Source: CAYOPZ01 sp964406005 (lineage in GTDB: Bacteria > Bacteroidota > Bacteroidia > Bacteroidales > SM23-62). From it: DNA of 64,000 bases. Under the pieces are notes generated by a model. The model did not search any database and was not told the DNA's origin. It saw nothing but the letters and a program-made list of their open reading frames with translations. Location: positions 1 through 64,000 of the forward strand of contig CAYOPZ010000003.1 of the NCBI GenBank assembly GCA_964406005.1, written 5' to 3'. Of the stretch, positions 18,188 to 27,560 are shown in pieces (position 1 is the stretch's first letter; each line of letters opens with the position of its first letter). The translations under genes were made by a program, and so were the position numbers.

Positions 18188-20338
18188 TCAGATGCGAAGA
18201 CCCATTACCAGGATGTCATCGATCTGATCGACATGGCCCATCCATTCCTCGAGGTTTTTATCAAGAATCGCTTTCTGTTCCTCCATGGGTTTGGCATTGA
18301 TCTCAAGCAGGAGATCCTTGAAATTCTTCGACATGAACTTTTTCTGTTTGGGCCCGCCGAACTGGTCGACATACCCGTCTGAGAACATGTACAATGCATC
18401 CCCGATCTCTATATCAATGATTTGGTTTGTAAAGGAATCCTTTTTATCCTTATGTATCCCGATGGGCATTTTATCTGGCTTATATTCCGTCAGTTCGTTA
18501 TTCCTGATGAGTACGAGGGGATTGTATGCCCCGGAATACTGGATCTTTTTTCCCTTCATGTCAATCACGCACAGAGCCAGATCCATGCCGTCCTGTGCCT
18601 CACCTTCCTGACCGGTCTGTCCGAGCGATTTCACGACATTGTCCCGAAGCTGGTTCAGTATCTCGTTTGCCTGGGTAGTGTCGCTCTTGTTGACGATTTC
18701 ATTCATGAACGAGATGCCAAGCATGCTCATGAAGGCTCCCGGCACCCCGTGACCTGTACAATCTGCTGCTGCAACAACCGTCATATTGTCTTTCATGGTC
18801 ATCCAGTAATAATCACCGCTCACGATATCCCTTGGCCTGAACAGGATGAAATGTTCCTGGAGCTTGTTTAACATGGTCGGGGAAGGCAGTATGGCATCCT
18901 GTATGCGGCTTGCATACTGGATGCTGTCTGTGATCTCCTGCTTCTGCTGGAAGATCTGGTCCCGTTGCTGCTTGATCTCGATATTCTGTTCCTCCAGCAG
19001 GATATTGGCCCTCTTCTTGGCCTGGTACTGCCGGTAGGTAACGAAGCCGAAGCCCAGTATGATAACCGATATGCCCATCACGGAGAAGAGAATGATACGC
19101 TGTCTTTTCAGTCCCGCTTCCTGGAGCTGGTTTTTCGTATTCAGCAATTCATTTTCCCTTTCCACACGCTCGGTTTCATATTTTGTTTCGAGCTCGGAAA
19201 TCGCCTGTAGGTTGTCCTCACGCAGGCTGGAATCTTTAAGCATGTTATAGAGCTCATAGTTTTCCAGTGCCTGACGGTAATCGCCTATGTCCCTGTATAC
19301 ATCCGAAATGTATTTATACACGTCATACATTTCCTTTTTCAGGTTGAGTTCCCTGAAAATGTCAAGGCTCTGGTTAAAATAATCAAGGGCTTCGGAATAT
19401 CTTTTCCATTCATAATATATCTGTCCGATATCCTTAAGGGCTCCCGCCTCTTCCTTGCGCTGCCCGATTTCCCTGTAAACGCTGAGGGCATTCAGGCTCG
19501 CCTCAAGGGCTTCCTGGTAGGATCCCCCGGCAAGGTACAGAAGCCCCATATTGTTCTGGGTGTTTGCGATTCCGACCATATTGTCAAGCTCCGTATAGAG
19601 GTCCAGTGCAAGGTTGAAATTTTCAAGGGCGAGGTCGTCCTGCTCGATCTCCTTGTAGGCGATCCCGATATTCAGGTAAACCTGTGCAAGGAATTGCTTT
19701 CCCTGCTGATCATCAGGATTGTCTGCCAGGTATTCCTTCATGTGGTCGAGACTCTGCTGGTAATAATCGAGGTATTTATCATAATCCAGCTCGAATGCAT
19801 AATACACATTGGCTATATTGGCCTTACTCTGTGCCATTAACTTGAGATTGCCCAGTTGTTCCTGTATCTTAAGGTTTTCCTGGTAGTATTCAATGGCTTT
19901 CTCGTATTCCCCAAGCGTTTTATAAACCACCCCCAGGTTGTTGAGAAGCTGGGCTCTTTCCTGCATCAGGTCCATGCGTGCGAATGAATCCGGTTCCTCT
20001 GATTCTCTCCTGATCAGCAGTTCGACGGCGGCCTGCCAGTTAAGCAGCGCCTCGTCGTAATTGCCCTGGTAGTACCTGGCGGCTGCCAGCAAGGTCAGCG
20101 CCCTGTTTTCCTGTCTGATTGATCCTGTCTGCCGGGCCAGATCAAGGGCCTGGCTTGCATAGTCCACACTTTTCAGAAGGTCCCGGTTAAGATAATACTG
20201 CATGAGGGTCAGATAGGCATCGATCCTGACGGAATCGTTTTCTGTGGTCTCGGCAACCTGCAGCAGGCTGTCGGCGGTTTGTGCCTTCAGTTCAAATGCC
20301 AGGGCCAGTAACAGCAGTATTTGAAATACTCTTTTCAT
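18188..20338 (-). CDS. TPR-repeat membrane protein with SpoIIE/PP2C phosphatase domain
   Basis: A 716-residue protein with a signal peptide (1-20), at least six tetratricopeptide repeats in the periplasmic part (about 40-375; for example ALENFNLALDLYTELDN and ALDYFNQSLDIFRELN), a short coiled coil (about 380-412), one membrane span (413-435), a second cytoplasmic coil and a C-terminal SpoIIE phosphatase. The metal ligands are in DIVSGDYYW (near 508), DCTGHGVPGAFMSM (526), MFSDGYVDQ and the final DDILVMGLRI. The cytoplasmic domain is closely similar to that of the phosphatase at 33941, with a different sensor. It probably dephosphorylates a SiaC- or anti-sigma-antagonist-type protein. No such partner is adjacent. 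Confidence 0.9.
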   Translation of the reverse strand: MKRVFQILLLLALAFELKAQTADSLLQVAETTENDSVRIDAYLTLMQYYLNRDLLKSVDYASQALDLARQTGSIRQENRALTLLAAARYYQGNYDEALLNWQAAVELLIRRESEEPDSFARMDLMQERAQLLNNLGVVYKTLGEYEKAIEYYQENLKIQEQLGNLKLMAQSKANIANVYYAFELDYDKYLDYYQQSLDHMKEYLADNPDDQQGKQFLAQVYLNIGIAYKEIEQDDLALENFNLALDLYTELDNMVGIANTQNNMGLLYLAGGSYQEALEASLNALSVYREIGQRKEEAGALKDIGQIYYEWKRYSEALDYFNQSLDIFRELNLKKEMYDVYKYISDVYRDIGDYRQALENYELYNMLKDSSLREDNLQAISELETKYETERVERENELLNTKNQLQEAGLKRQRIILFSVMGISVIILGFGFVTYRQYQAKKRANILLEEQNIEIKQQRDQIFQQKQEITDSIQYASRIQDAILPSPTMLNKLQEHFILFRPRDIVSGDYYWMTMKDNMTVVAAADCTGHGVPGAFMSMLGISFMNEIVNKSDTTQANEILNQLRDNVVKSLGQTGQEGEAQDGMDLALCVIDMKGKKIQYSGAYNPLVLIRNNELTEYKPDKMPIGIHKDKKDSFTNQIIDIEIGDALYMFSDGYVDQFGGPKQKKFMSKNFKDLLLEINAKPMEEQKAILDKNLEEWMGHVDQIDDILVMGLRI

Positions 20339-20745
20339 GGAAATTGCAGAACTAAATATAGTAAATTAATATATTTCCTGGTCTGAGATGCGTATGTTGA
20401 CCGTCATTTTCAGACAGGTTGCCCTGAAGCAGATATAAAAACCGCAACCGGCAAANNNNNNNNNNNNNNNNNNNNNNNNNNNNNNNNNNNNNNNNNNNNN
20501 NNNNNNNNNNNNNNNNNNNNNNNNNNNNNNNNNNNNNNNNNNNNNNNNNNNNNNNAAACCGCAACCGGCAAATTTTGCTGCGCAAAACTTAATGCTGCTC
20601 TTCACAGGATCTGATCTTATTAAAGAAGGCAGATATAAAGAACAGCCTTAAATCTTTGATTTCCAGCTGCGGTTTTATATCTGCCTTCTCGATAAAAATA
20701 TTGCAGACCAGGATTTACCGGCTGCGGTTTCACAGGATCTGATCA
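20339..20745. repeat. 407-base intergenic region with palindromic repeats around an assembly gap
   Basis: Four units of the repeat family also found at 12335 lie here. Unit A (20427-20455) runs into the N gap. Unit B (20556-20616) is in inverted orientation, with an inner hairpin TTTTGC-TGC-GCAAAA. Unit C (20625-20688) has 15-base outer arms, GAAGGCAGATATAAA and its complement, and the inner hairpin AAATC-TTT-GATTT. Half unit D (20712-20745) ends against the stop codon of the POT gene. Units A and C share the GCAGATATAAA arm, units B and D the TTCACAGGATCTGATC arm. The rest (20339-20426) is the leader of the TPR-SpoIIE gene and shows only a weak TATATTTA. Confidence 0.82.
20456..20555. other. 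100-base scaffold gap (N)
   Basis: Exactly 100 N, a conventional placeholder, so the true length is unknown. The same 17 bases, AAACCGCAACCGGCAAA, end one contig and begin the next, which indicates that assembly broke inside the repeat array. Confidence 0.97.
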
Positions 20746-22434
20746 TTACTCTGTCGCTTTTTCCAGCCTTTTCAGTATGGAGAATATTAACATTGCCGCA
20801 AGCAGGCAGGCTCCAACGAGGATCCCCCAGAAAAACCAGAGCTGGATCTTGTTCCATAACAACCCGACCAGCGCCACGCCGTAGCTCGCGATAGAAACGG
20901 CCGCGAGCCATGCACCCTGCATCATTCCCTTGTATTGTGGAGGCGATACTTTGGAAATAAAGGAAAGCGCCATGGGGCTCAGGAAGAGTTCTGCAATGGT
21001 CAGTATGAAGTAGGTGCCGATCAGCCAGTAGGTGCTGACAACTGTATTTTCAGGCGCCCTGATCTCCCCGAGATCACCGGGCGAATATCCTCTGAGGCTG
21101 AGGGAACCGATCAGCATAACGGTAAACCCGACCGAGGTGATGATCATACCGATTCCGATCTTTTTCGGGGCTGAGGGCTCTTTCCCTTTTGACCTCTGCC
21201 AGTTAAAAAGACCCACTACCAACGGGGTCAGTGCGACTATAAAGAACGGGTTGAAATGCTGGAACATCTGCGGGGTAAAATCGTTCTCCTCCGAATATCC
21301 TCTGATCCGCAGATAGGCAAGGACGGCAAATCCGGCGAAACACAGGAATCCGATGAGTCTCTGCATCCGGCTGCTTTTTTTCCTGAGCATAAAGATGAGC
21401 CCGAGCGCGGAAAAGAATATGGCCAGAAGTCCGAACAGGTCGAACCAGGTATTGGTCAGCCGGTTCACCGAGTCGACCGTGTAATCCCTGGCAAAGACGG
21501 TCATGGCTGCCCCGTTCTGGTGGAAGGACATCCAGAAGAACATGGCTACAAAGAATACCAGAAGGAGTGCGACGATCCTTTGCCGTACCTGTATCGGGGT
21601 CAGGACAACCATCTGCTCTCTCAGGGTTTCGTCTTTCGCTTTCTGTTTTTCGGTCAGGTCGGCATGCCTGTAATGCTTGCGGAATCCCCAGAAGATCAGC
21701 ATGGAGGCGATGATGGAGAGACATGCAAAGCCGAATGCCCAGTGGTATGACTCCGCGAGATGGTTTATATAATATTCCGAAAAATTGACAAGGTCCCCGC
21801 CCATTCCTGCAAATGCAGGCTGTTGGGCCGCAAATCCCTGAAGGGTTTCCGCAACGGAAAAATCACCCCCAAGGTACCTGTGTGCCAGTGCGGGTATGTC
21901 GGCCTTGTAAAAAAGGTCATGCCTCTTCAGCATAAAGTTGCTGACGGCATCCGCCGCCGTAGGTGCGAACATGGCCCCGATGTTGATCCCCATATAGAAT
22001 ATATTGAAAGCCACATCCCTTTTGCCGCTGTATTTCGGGTCATCATAAAGGTTTCCGACAAGCGCCTGGAGATTACCCTTGAAAAGACCGACCCCTATGC
22101 TGATCACTGCAAGTCCGGCGATGACAAGGGGCAGTCCCCCGTTCATTGACGTAGGAATGGCGATCATCATTTTTCCGATTAACATGATCACCAATCCAAT
22201 GCTGATGGTTTTTCCGTAACCCAGCCACCGGTCTGCAATGATCCCTCCTATAAGCGGTAGAAAGTATACGGCTGCAAGGAATATCCCGAAATACTGGGAA
22301 GCAATGGCATAGTCAAATCCGTATTTTGCCTGGAGAAACAAAACAAATATGGACAGCATGGTATAGTAGCTGAACCGTTCTCCCATATTTGCGAAGAAAG
22401 CGACGAGAAGCCCCTTTGGATGTCCTTTCAGCAT
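20746..22434 (-). CDS. POT/PTR2-family peptide transporter-like MFS protein
   Basis: A 562-residue protein with 12-14 membrane spans. MLKGHPKGLLVAFFANMGERFSYY and LPLIGGIIADRWLGYGKTI are POT-family segments. The family's ExxER proton-coupling motif is NMGER here, so its first glutamate is asparagine; I recall the same in a Bacteroidota subclade, which may mean altered coupling or substrate. Start choice: the longer frame to 22488 would add 18 residues that do not look like a transporter N terminus, and a -7 box TATATTTG (22465-22472) lies inside that extension, so methionine at 22434 is preferred. Substrate, a peptide or small metabolite, is not determined. A repeat unit abuts the stop codon. 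Confidence 0.85.
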   Translation of the reverse strand: MLKGHPKGLLVAFFANMGERFSYYTMLSIFVLFLQAKYGFDYAIASQYFGIFLAAVYFLPLIGGIIADRWLGYGKTISIGLVIMLIGKMMIAIPTSMNGGLPLVIAGLAVISIGVGLFKGNLQALVGNLYDDPKYSGKRDVAFNIFYMGINIGAMFAPTAADAVSNFMLKRHDLFYKADIPALAHRYLGGDFSVAETLQGFAAQQPAFAGMGGDLVNFSEYYINHLAESYHWAFGFACLSIIASMLIFWGFRKHYRHADLTEKQKAKDETLREQMVVLTPIQVRQRIVALLLVFFVAMFFWMSFHQNGAAMTVFARDYTVDSVNRLTNTWFDLFGLLAIFFSALGLIFMLRKKSSRMQRLIGFLCFAGFAVLAYLRIRGYSEENDFTPQMFQHFNPFFIVALTPLVVGLFNWQRSKGKEPSAPKKIGIGMIITSVGFTVMLIGSLSLRGYSPGDLGEIRAPENTVVSTYWLIGTYFILTIAELFLSPMALSFISKVSPPQYKGMMQGAWLAAVSIASYGVALVGLLWNKIQLWFFWGILVGACLLAAMLIFSILKRLEKATE

Positions 22435-22464
22435 GACAATTTGTTTTTTTGATATACAATTCGA

Positions 22465-22472
22465 CAAATATA
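22465..22472 (-). promoter_or_regulatory. -7 box of the POT transporter gene
   Basis: Read on the minus strand this is TATATTTG, matching TAnnTTTG, 30 bases before the start at 22434. No good -33 element was seen. Confidence 0.5.
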
Positions 22473-22534
22473 GAAATCTTTTTGTCACAGGCCACAGGAG
22501 GGTTCATATTATAATGAATTGAGAATTATTGTTT

Positions 22535-22542
22535 TAAATTTG
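22535..22542 (+). promoter_or_regulatory. -7 box of the NAD(P)HX repair gene
   Basis: TAAATTTG matches TAnnTTTG, 39 bases before the start at 22582. No -33 TTTG at 19-21 bases was seen. Confidence 0.5.
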
Positions 22543-22581
22543 TGAGGGAGAACCCGGGCCGGGAAAGTCTCTGCAGAAACA

Positions 22582-24096
22582 ATGAAGATTTTTACTTCAC
22601 AACAGGTCAGGAAGATTGATGCATATACCATGGAGAATGAACCTGTGGCATCCATAGACCTCATGGAAAGGGCTGCCGGGCAGATCGCTGCATGGTTATC
22701 GGATGCGTTCGGGCGGGATACACATTTTCTGGTTGTTACAGGCCCCGGCAATAACGGGGGAGACGGGCTGGCCGTCGCGCGTCTGCTGGCCGATATGGAT
22801 TACCATGTAGAAGCCTGTCCTGTCAGGATTTCGGATCATCTCTCGCCGGACGCAAAGACGAATTACGAGCGTCTTGAAAAGGAGGGGAAGGTCAATGTCT
22901 CGGAAATCTCCGAAGACAGCGGGCTGCCTGATCCGGAACCGGGCACCGTGATCATTGACGCGATCTTCGGATCAGGGCTCGCAAGGGGGATAGAAGGACT
23001 GGCTGCCGGGGTAATAGATCATCTGAACGGACTGCCAAACCTGCGGATTTCAATTGACATACCCAGCGGCCTGTTCGGGGAGGACAACAGGGGGAATGAT
23101 CCCGGAAGGATTTTCAGGGCGGATTACACACTTGCACTACAGTTCCCTTCACTGTCTTTCTTCTATTCCGAGAACCAGGATTTTGTGGGAAACTGGGACG
23201 TACTTCCGATCGGACTTCATGAAACCATCATCGCAGAAGAAAGCAGTCCTTATTATTATACAACTGCAGCCCATATTGCGGGCCTGATCCATCCGAGGAA
23301 GAAGTTTTCGCACAAGGGTACATACGGACACGCCCTTCTGATTGCAGGGTGCTATGGTATGATGGGAGCAGCCGTTCTGGCATCGAAAGCCTGCCTGCGT
23401 TCGGGCACAGGACTGCTTACAACGCATGTGCCCAGGTTCGGATACGGTATCATGCAGGCTTCCGTACCGGAATCCCTCGTCAGCATTGACCAGTCCGATA
23501 TTATTTTCTCCGGGATCCCGGAACTGGATGTTTTCTCGGCGGTAGGGGCCGGACCCGGTCTCGGATGCAGATCCAATTCCGGAAAAGCCCTGCTGAAACT
23601 GCTGGAATCCGTAAGGGTGCCGCTGGTGCTCGATGCCGACGCGCTGAATATGCTGGCTGAAAATCCCGCATGGATTGAAAAACTGCCTGAGAACACAATC
23701 CTTACACCCCATCCCGGTGAATTTGACAGGCTTGCCGGTCCTTCTGCAGATGGGTATTCCAGGAATGCACTGCAGATGGAATACGCCAGGGAAAACAGGG
23801 TGATCGTCGTGCTCAAGGGGGCCCATACGAGCATTGCGTTCCCGGACGGAACCTGCTGGTTCAATACAAGCGGGAATCCTGGCATGGCCACGGCCGGCAG
23901 CGGTGATGTTTTAACCGGAATTATTTTATCTTTACTCGGCCAGGGTTACAGCCCGCAGGATGCTTCCGTTACAGGGGTTTTCCTGCACGGACTTGCAGGT
24001 GACCTGGCTGCGGAGGCATCATCGGAGGAATCTCTGGTGGCAGGGGATATCATTGATTTCATGGGTCAGGCTTTCAGGTTTTTAAAAGAAGTATAG
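22582..24096 (+). CDS. nnr: bifunctional NAD(P)H-hydrate epimerase / ADP-dependent dehydratase
   Basis: A 504-residue cytoplasmic repair enzyme. The N-terminal half (1 to about 215) is the YjeF_N epimerase, with VTGPGNNGGDGLAVARLL and VIIDAIFGSGLARGIEG. The C-terminal half is the carbohydrate-kinase-like dehydratase, with TILTPHPGEFDRL, VLKGAHTSIAF and the ADP-binding TAGSGDVLTGIILSLLGQG. Together they restore R- and S-NAD(P)HX to NAD(P)H. Length and domain order are normal. The next gene starts one base after the stop, so the two are co-transcribed. Confidence 0.95.
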   Translation: MKIFTSQQVRKIDAYTMENEPVASIDLMERAAGQIAAWLSDAFGRDTHFLVVTGPGNNGGDGLAVARLLADMDYHVEACPVRISDHLSPDAKTNYERLEKEGKVNVSEISEDSGLPDPEPGTVIIDAIFGSGLARGIEGLAAGVIDHLNGLPNLRISIDIPSGLFGEDNRGNDPGRIFRADYTLALQFPSLSFFYSENQDFVGNWDVLPIGLHETIIAEESSPYYYTTAAHIAGLIHPRKKFSHKGTYGHALLIAGCYGMMGAAVLASKACLRSGTGLLTTHVPRFGYGIMQASVPESLVSIDQSDIIFSGIPELDVFSAVGAGPGLGCRSNSGKALLKLLESVRVPLVLDADALNMLAENPAWIEKLPENTILTPHPGEFDRLAGPSADGYSRNALQMEYARENRVIVVLKGAHTSIAFPDGTCWFNTSGNPGMATAGSGDVLTGIILSLLGQGYSPQDASVTGVFLHGLAGDLAAEASSEESLVAGDIIDFMGQAFRFLKEV

Positions 24097-24097
24097 G

Positions 24098-25201
24098 ATG
24101 AGAAATATTATCGGACTTTTACTTGCCGGTATCCTTATTTACAGTGGTTGCACCGCACCTGCAGATATTTTCCAGACACAGCCTGTTACGGAAAATCACG
24201 GCAGCACGTTAAGCGGCTATGTATATTCACTTCCGCAAACCACACTGAAAATCCGGGTCGAGATTGTAATAACCCGCACAATTCGCGGGCCCTATTACAG
24301 GTTTGCCGAAAAATATATGGGGATTGAAAATGTTCCTGCCGAAAGCAATATTGAATGGAGCCTTGCCGGGGTAAGGCTGGAACCGATAACAGAAGCGGAT
24401 CCTGCTGCCTGGTTTCTGATTAAATCTGTTTCTGGCACGCCTGACCTGTCCGCTATAATCGCACCCGGTATTGAAGGGTTCGTTACCGGCAGGAATATGT
24501 CCGGGGAAGAGAATCCGGCTGCGGAATACCTGGACCGTAGCACTCCGGGAACGCTGTATTACAAGGATCTGAGCATTCACCCCAACGTCGTGCTTTCTTC
24601 GGACACCCTGTATAAAACAATACTGACCGACACATCCTTCGTTAAGGTGCCTGTTTTGCAGGATCAGTTGCTCGTCAGGACCATCGATGAAAAGGCCCGG
24701 GAAGCAGCAGACCTGATATTCAAATTACGGAAGCGGCGGTTCCACATGATATCTGCAAACTACGATATCATGCCCGAAGGCGTTGCCATGGAGCATGCCC
24801 TGAAGGAGCTGGATGAACTGGAGGAGGAATATCTTTCTCTGTTCATCGGGAAGACGTTAACCCAACGTGAAACGCTGACCTTCTATTTTACACCTTCCGC
24901 CGGAGAAGACAGCGAACATGTGGATTTGTTCGGGATATCAAAAAACAACGGCGTAGTGAGCGGAGGCAGCAGGGATGCCGAAACGGTATCCCTGACCGTA
25001 ATCCGTGAAGGCAAAACCGCGTTCCTGCATGGAAATATGCAGGGGGAACTGAGACCATCCCTGACAAACGCAATTTATTACCGGGTACCTGACATGGCCA
25101 GGGTAAATGTATTCCTGGGCAATCAAAAGCTGATCATGGACAGGATCCCTGTATACCAGTACGGGGCCGTATTGAGCATGCCGTTCGGTTCTGGAGAGTA
25201 A
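24098..25201 (+). CDS. DUF4831 family lipoprotein
   Basis: A 367-residue protein with a lipoprotein signal (LIYSGCTAP, lipid-anchored cysteine at about 18). The body matches my memory of DUF4831 (YSLPQTTLKIRVEIV, then GPYYRFAEKYMGIENV), a Bacteroidota envelope family of unknown function. The C-terminal half is beta-rich and ends in short repeats that may form a sandwich. It sits one base after nnr and converges on the thioredoxin-like gene. No catalytic motif was seen. Confidence 0.82.
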   Translation: MRNIIGLLLAGILIYSGCTAPADIFQTQPVTENHGSTLSGYVYSLPQTTLKIRVEIVITRTIRGPYYRFAEKYMGIENVPAESNIEWSLAGVRLEPITEADPAAWFLIKSVSGTPDLSAIIAPGIEGFVTGRNMSGEENPAAEYLDRSTPGTLYYKDLSIHPNVVLSSDTLYKTILTDTSFVKVPVLQDQLLVRTIDEKAREAADLIFKLRKRRFHMISANYDIMPEGVAMEHALKELDELEEEYLSLFIGKTLTQRETLTFYFTPSAGEDSEHVDLFGISKNNGVVSGGSRDAETVSLTVIREGKTAFLHGNMQGELRPSLTNAIYYRVPDMARVNVFLGNQKLIMDRIPVYQYGAVLSMPFGSGE

Positions 25202-25203
25202 GA

Positions 25204-25743
25204 TTATTCCTGGATCTGGCTGTGAAAGGTTTTCTGGTAATCTGCCAGGGTTTCTGAGATGTATTTATCTTCGGCGATATAGTTGAGCAGGAGCTCAATG
25301 TCCCGTGGGGTTTTATAGCCCGGGATGGCGCCCAGCAATTGCAGCTTCTCATTCAGGTATGCAATGGAGGGGAATGCCATCTGTCCGTTCAGAAGGCCTA
25401 CGGCAAGTTCCTGGTAGCCTCTTCCTCCCTGTTCCATGTATTTATAGGTAGTCCCGTTGAATTTGATGGCTTCTTTCGATTCAGCATTCAGTTTGACCGC
25501 GTAATAGTTTTCATTGATGTATTTGGCAACAACCGGATGGCTGAAGGTTTCCTGGTCCATCTTCTTACACCAGCCGCACCAGTCGGTATACACATCCACG
25601 AGCCATTTTTTCGGGGTTTCCATGGAAAGCTTTTCCGCTTCTTCCACCGTATGCCACTTCACGGCGGCAGTATCATCCTGGGATATTGCAGGCAGGGCGA
25701 TCATCATCGTGAATCCCATGAGTAATAATTTCCGCTTTTTCAT
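25204..25743 (-). CDS. periplasmic thioredoxin-like protein
   Basis: A 179-residue protein with a signal peptide (1-21, cut after ISQ). The thioredoxin fold has the active site DWCGWCKKM (CxxC near 49-52), the following HPVVAKYINENYYAVKLNAE, and a cis-proline in AFPSIAYL. It belongs with the DUF255/Thioredoxin_7-like group. A role in periplasmic disulfide reduction or repair is likely; a partner is not obvious. Convergent with DUF4831, three bases apart. Confidence 0.88.
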   Translation of the reverse strand: MKKRKLLLMGFTMMIALPAISQDDTAAVKWHTVEEAEKLSMETPKKWLVDVYTDWCGWCKKMDQETFSHPVVAKYINENYYAVKLNAESKEAIKFNGTTYKYMEQGGRGYQELAVGLLNGQMAFPSIAYLNEKLQLLGAIPGYKTPRDIELLLNYIAEDKYISETLADYQKTFHSQIQE

Positions 25744-25900
25744 CCGAATATATTTTGAGCTGTCAAATGCAAATTTTCACTAAAACTACGGATTCCCGGC
25801 CGATTTGGTTATTGATAAGCGGGATTTTAACATTTATTTATCTTTAATTTCTGTTAAGAAACATTCACACAGGAAAAAATTCACGCCGTTAATTTTTTCT

Positions 25901-25940
25901 TATTTTTGAAATTGAAGATTCCCCGCAGCAAGCCGCGGGG
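25901..25940 (+). promoter_or_regulatory. -7 box and leader hairpin of the MFS-pepD pair
   Basis: TATTTTTG (25901-25908) matches TAnnTTTG. Just after the expected transcription start comes a GC-rich stem, CCCCGC/GCGGGG (25921-25926 with 25935-25940, 8-base loop). The stem could stabilise the mRNA or control translation of the gene at 25976; it matches no riboswitch I know. Confidence 0.5.
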
Positions 25941-25975
25941 CATACGCTCGCAGTATTCGACAATATCAAGCAGTC

Positions 25976-27535
25976 ATGGAAAAAATAAAAAGGACTTTGC
26001 GGGACTCGGCAGCCGCGCGCTGGCTGGTACTCGTACTGGTCAGCATGCTCATGTTTGCCACCTACTGGTTTCAGGATTTCTTTTCGGGCCTGAAAGGACT
26101 TATGGAAAGCCAGATGGGCTTTACAAGCGAAGAGTACGGACGGCTGATCGGTCTGACCACCATAGCAAATATGTTTGGTATGATCATCCTGGGAGGGATG
26201 ATCCTTGACAAATGGAGTATCCGGCTTGCAGGGCTGGTTTTCGGAGGCCTTGCCACACTCGGCTCCGGAATTACGGCACTCGCCTCGCAGGGTTTTTTCG
26301 GGGAGCAACACACGACCGTCCTGACACTTATGATCATCGGGCGGATCATGTTCGGATCCGGCCTCGAGGTTGTTTGCGTGGTTGCCACGCGTACCATAGT
26401 GAAATGGTTCAAGGGATATGAACTGGCACTGGGCCTGGCCGTCAACATGGGGTTCGGGAGACTGGGCAGCGCCCTGGCAATCGCCGTTTCCATCGATATC
26501 GCCAACGGGAATGTTCCGACCGCCGTTACTTTTGCGGCTACGCTTATAGGCCTGTCACTGATCCTGTTCCTGGTCTATATGATATTCGATGTCAGGATCG
26601 ACAGACAGGATGCCCTGCAGGAAGCCGGTGAAAAAGAAGAATTCAGGTTTACCGATCTTTTCAAACTGCTCAGGAACCCGTCCTTCATTTATATTACATT
26701 GCTTTGCCTGTCATTCTATGCCGCTGTTTTTCCCTTCATACAGTATGCCCCGGACCTGCTGGTGAACAAGTTCGGGTTCAGCTACGACCTGGCCCCAGGG
26801 GAAGGTGCGGCGGTATTGTTCGGGAGCGCTGTGCTCGGGAATACCTGTGTGATCATTGCCTTCTTTCTGTTCGGACTGGCTTTTTCACTGGTCCCTGTTA
26901 ACATCAGGAACAGGAGCGGTAAGATCTTTTCAGTCATCATTATACTGGCCCTGTTCGGGTTGTTTATCGGAGCGCTCTGGGAGGATACCCTCAGTGTCTG
27001 GCTCACCAACGGGCCGAAAACCTCCAGCCTGATCCCGCTGGGGACCATACTTTTTACACCGATATTCGGTAATTATGTCGACCGGAAAGGGAAAGCAGCC
27101 TCCCTGATGATCCTGGGCTCTTTCTTATTGATTTTTGCTCACCTGTCCCTTTCGGTCTTCAACAGTCCCGCCCTGGGATACATAGGGCTTCTGTGCCTGG
27201 GAATCGCCTTTTCCCTGGTTCCTGCTGCAATGTGGCCTGCGGTCGCAAAGATCGTTGCCGAGAGCAGGCTGGGAACTGCCTATGCAACCATGTTCACCAT
27301 ACAGAACTGGGGTCTGGGCATCTTTTTCTGGGGTATAGGGGCCGTTCTGGATCTTACCAATAAACCGGATCTGGAAGCGATCAGGGCAGGGGATATGGCG
27401 TATGACTATACCCTTCCCATCCTTATGCTTGTTGTTTGCGGGGTCATCTCCATATACCTGGCCTATAAGCTGAAGGCGGCGGACAGAAAACAAAAATTCG
27501 GACTGGAATTGCCGTTCGGAGAAATCTCCGAATAG
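25976..27535 (+). CDS. major facilitator superfamily transporter
   Basis: A 519-residue inner-membrane protein with 12 predicted spans. ILGGMILDKWSIRLAGLVFGG is the loop 2-3 MFS signature, and GNYVDRKGKAASLMILG is its repeat in the second half. The N-terminal half resembles the MFSD1-like group, whose animal member exports dipeptides, but I hold that loosely. The dipeptidase gene follows 25 bases later in the same direction, which supports a peptide substrate. A conserved substrate-site residue could not be picked out. Confidence 0.85.
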   Translation: MEKIKRTLRDSAAARWLVLVLVSMLMFATYWFQDFFSGLKGLMESQMGFTSEEYGRLIGLTTIANMFGMIILGGMILDKWSIRLAGLVFGGLATLGSGITALASQGFFGEQHTTVLTLMIIGRIMFGSGLEVVCVVATRTIVKWFKGYELALGLAVNMGFGRLGSALAIAVSIDIANGNVPTAVTFAATLIGLSLILFLVYMIFDVRIDRQDALQEAGEKEEFRFTDLFKLLRNPSFIYITLLCLSFYAAVFPFIQYAPDLLVNKFGFSYDLAPGEGAAVLFGSAVLGNTCVIIAFFLFGLAFSLVPVNIRNRSGKIFSVIIILALFGLFIGALWEDTLSVWLTNGPKTSSLIPLGTILFTPIFGNYVDRKGKAASLMILGSFLLIFAHLSLSVFNSPALGYIGLLCLGIAFSLVPAAMWPAVAKIVAESRLGTAYATMFTIQNWGLGIFFWGIGAVLDLTNKPDLEAIRAGDMAYDYTLPILMLVVCGVISIYLAYKLKAADRKQKFGLELPFGEISE

Positions 27536-27560
27536 GTTATTTCGTTAAAATAAAATACAT

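Noticed and set aside
20352..20605. Open frames across the N run
   Set aside because: They exist only because N codons are read through; nothing in the flanks supports a gene.
20427..20745. Possible integron attC sites
   Set aside because: The units fold like attC but lack the RYYYAAC and GTTRRRY boxes, the outer arms vary rather than being conserved, and no integrase is near.
25921..25940. Leader hairpin as a known riboswitch
   Set aside because: A single GC stem with an 8-base loop; no conserved core of a known class around it.
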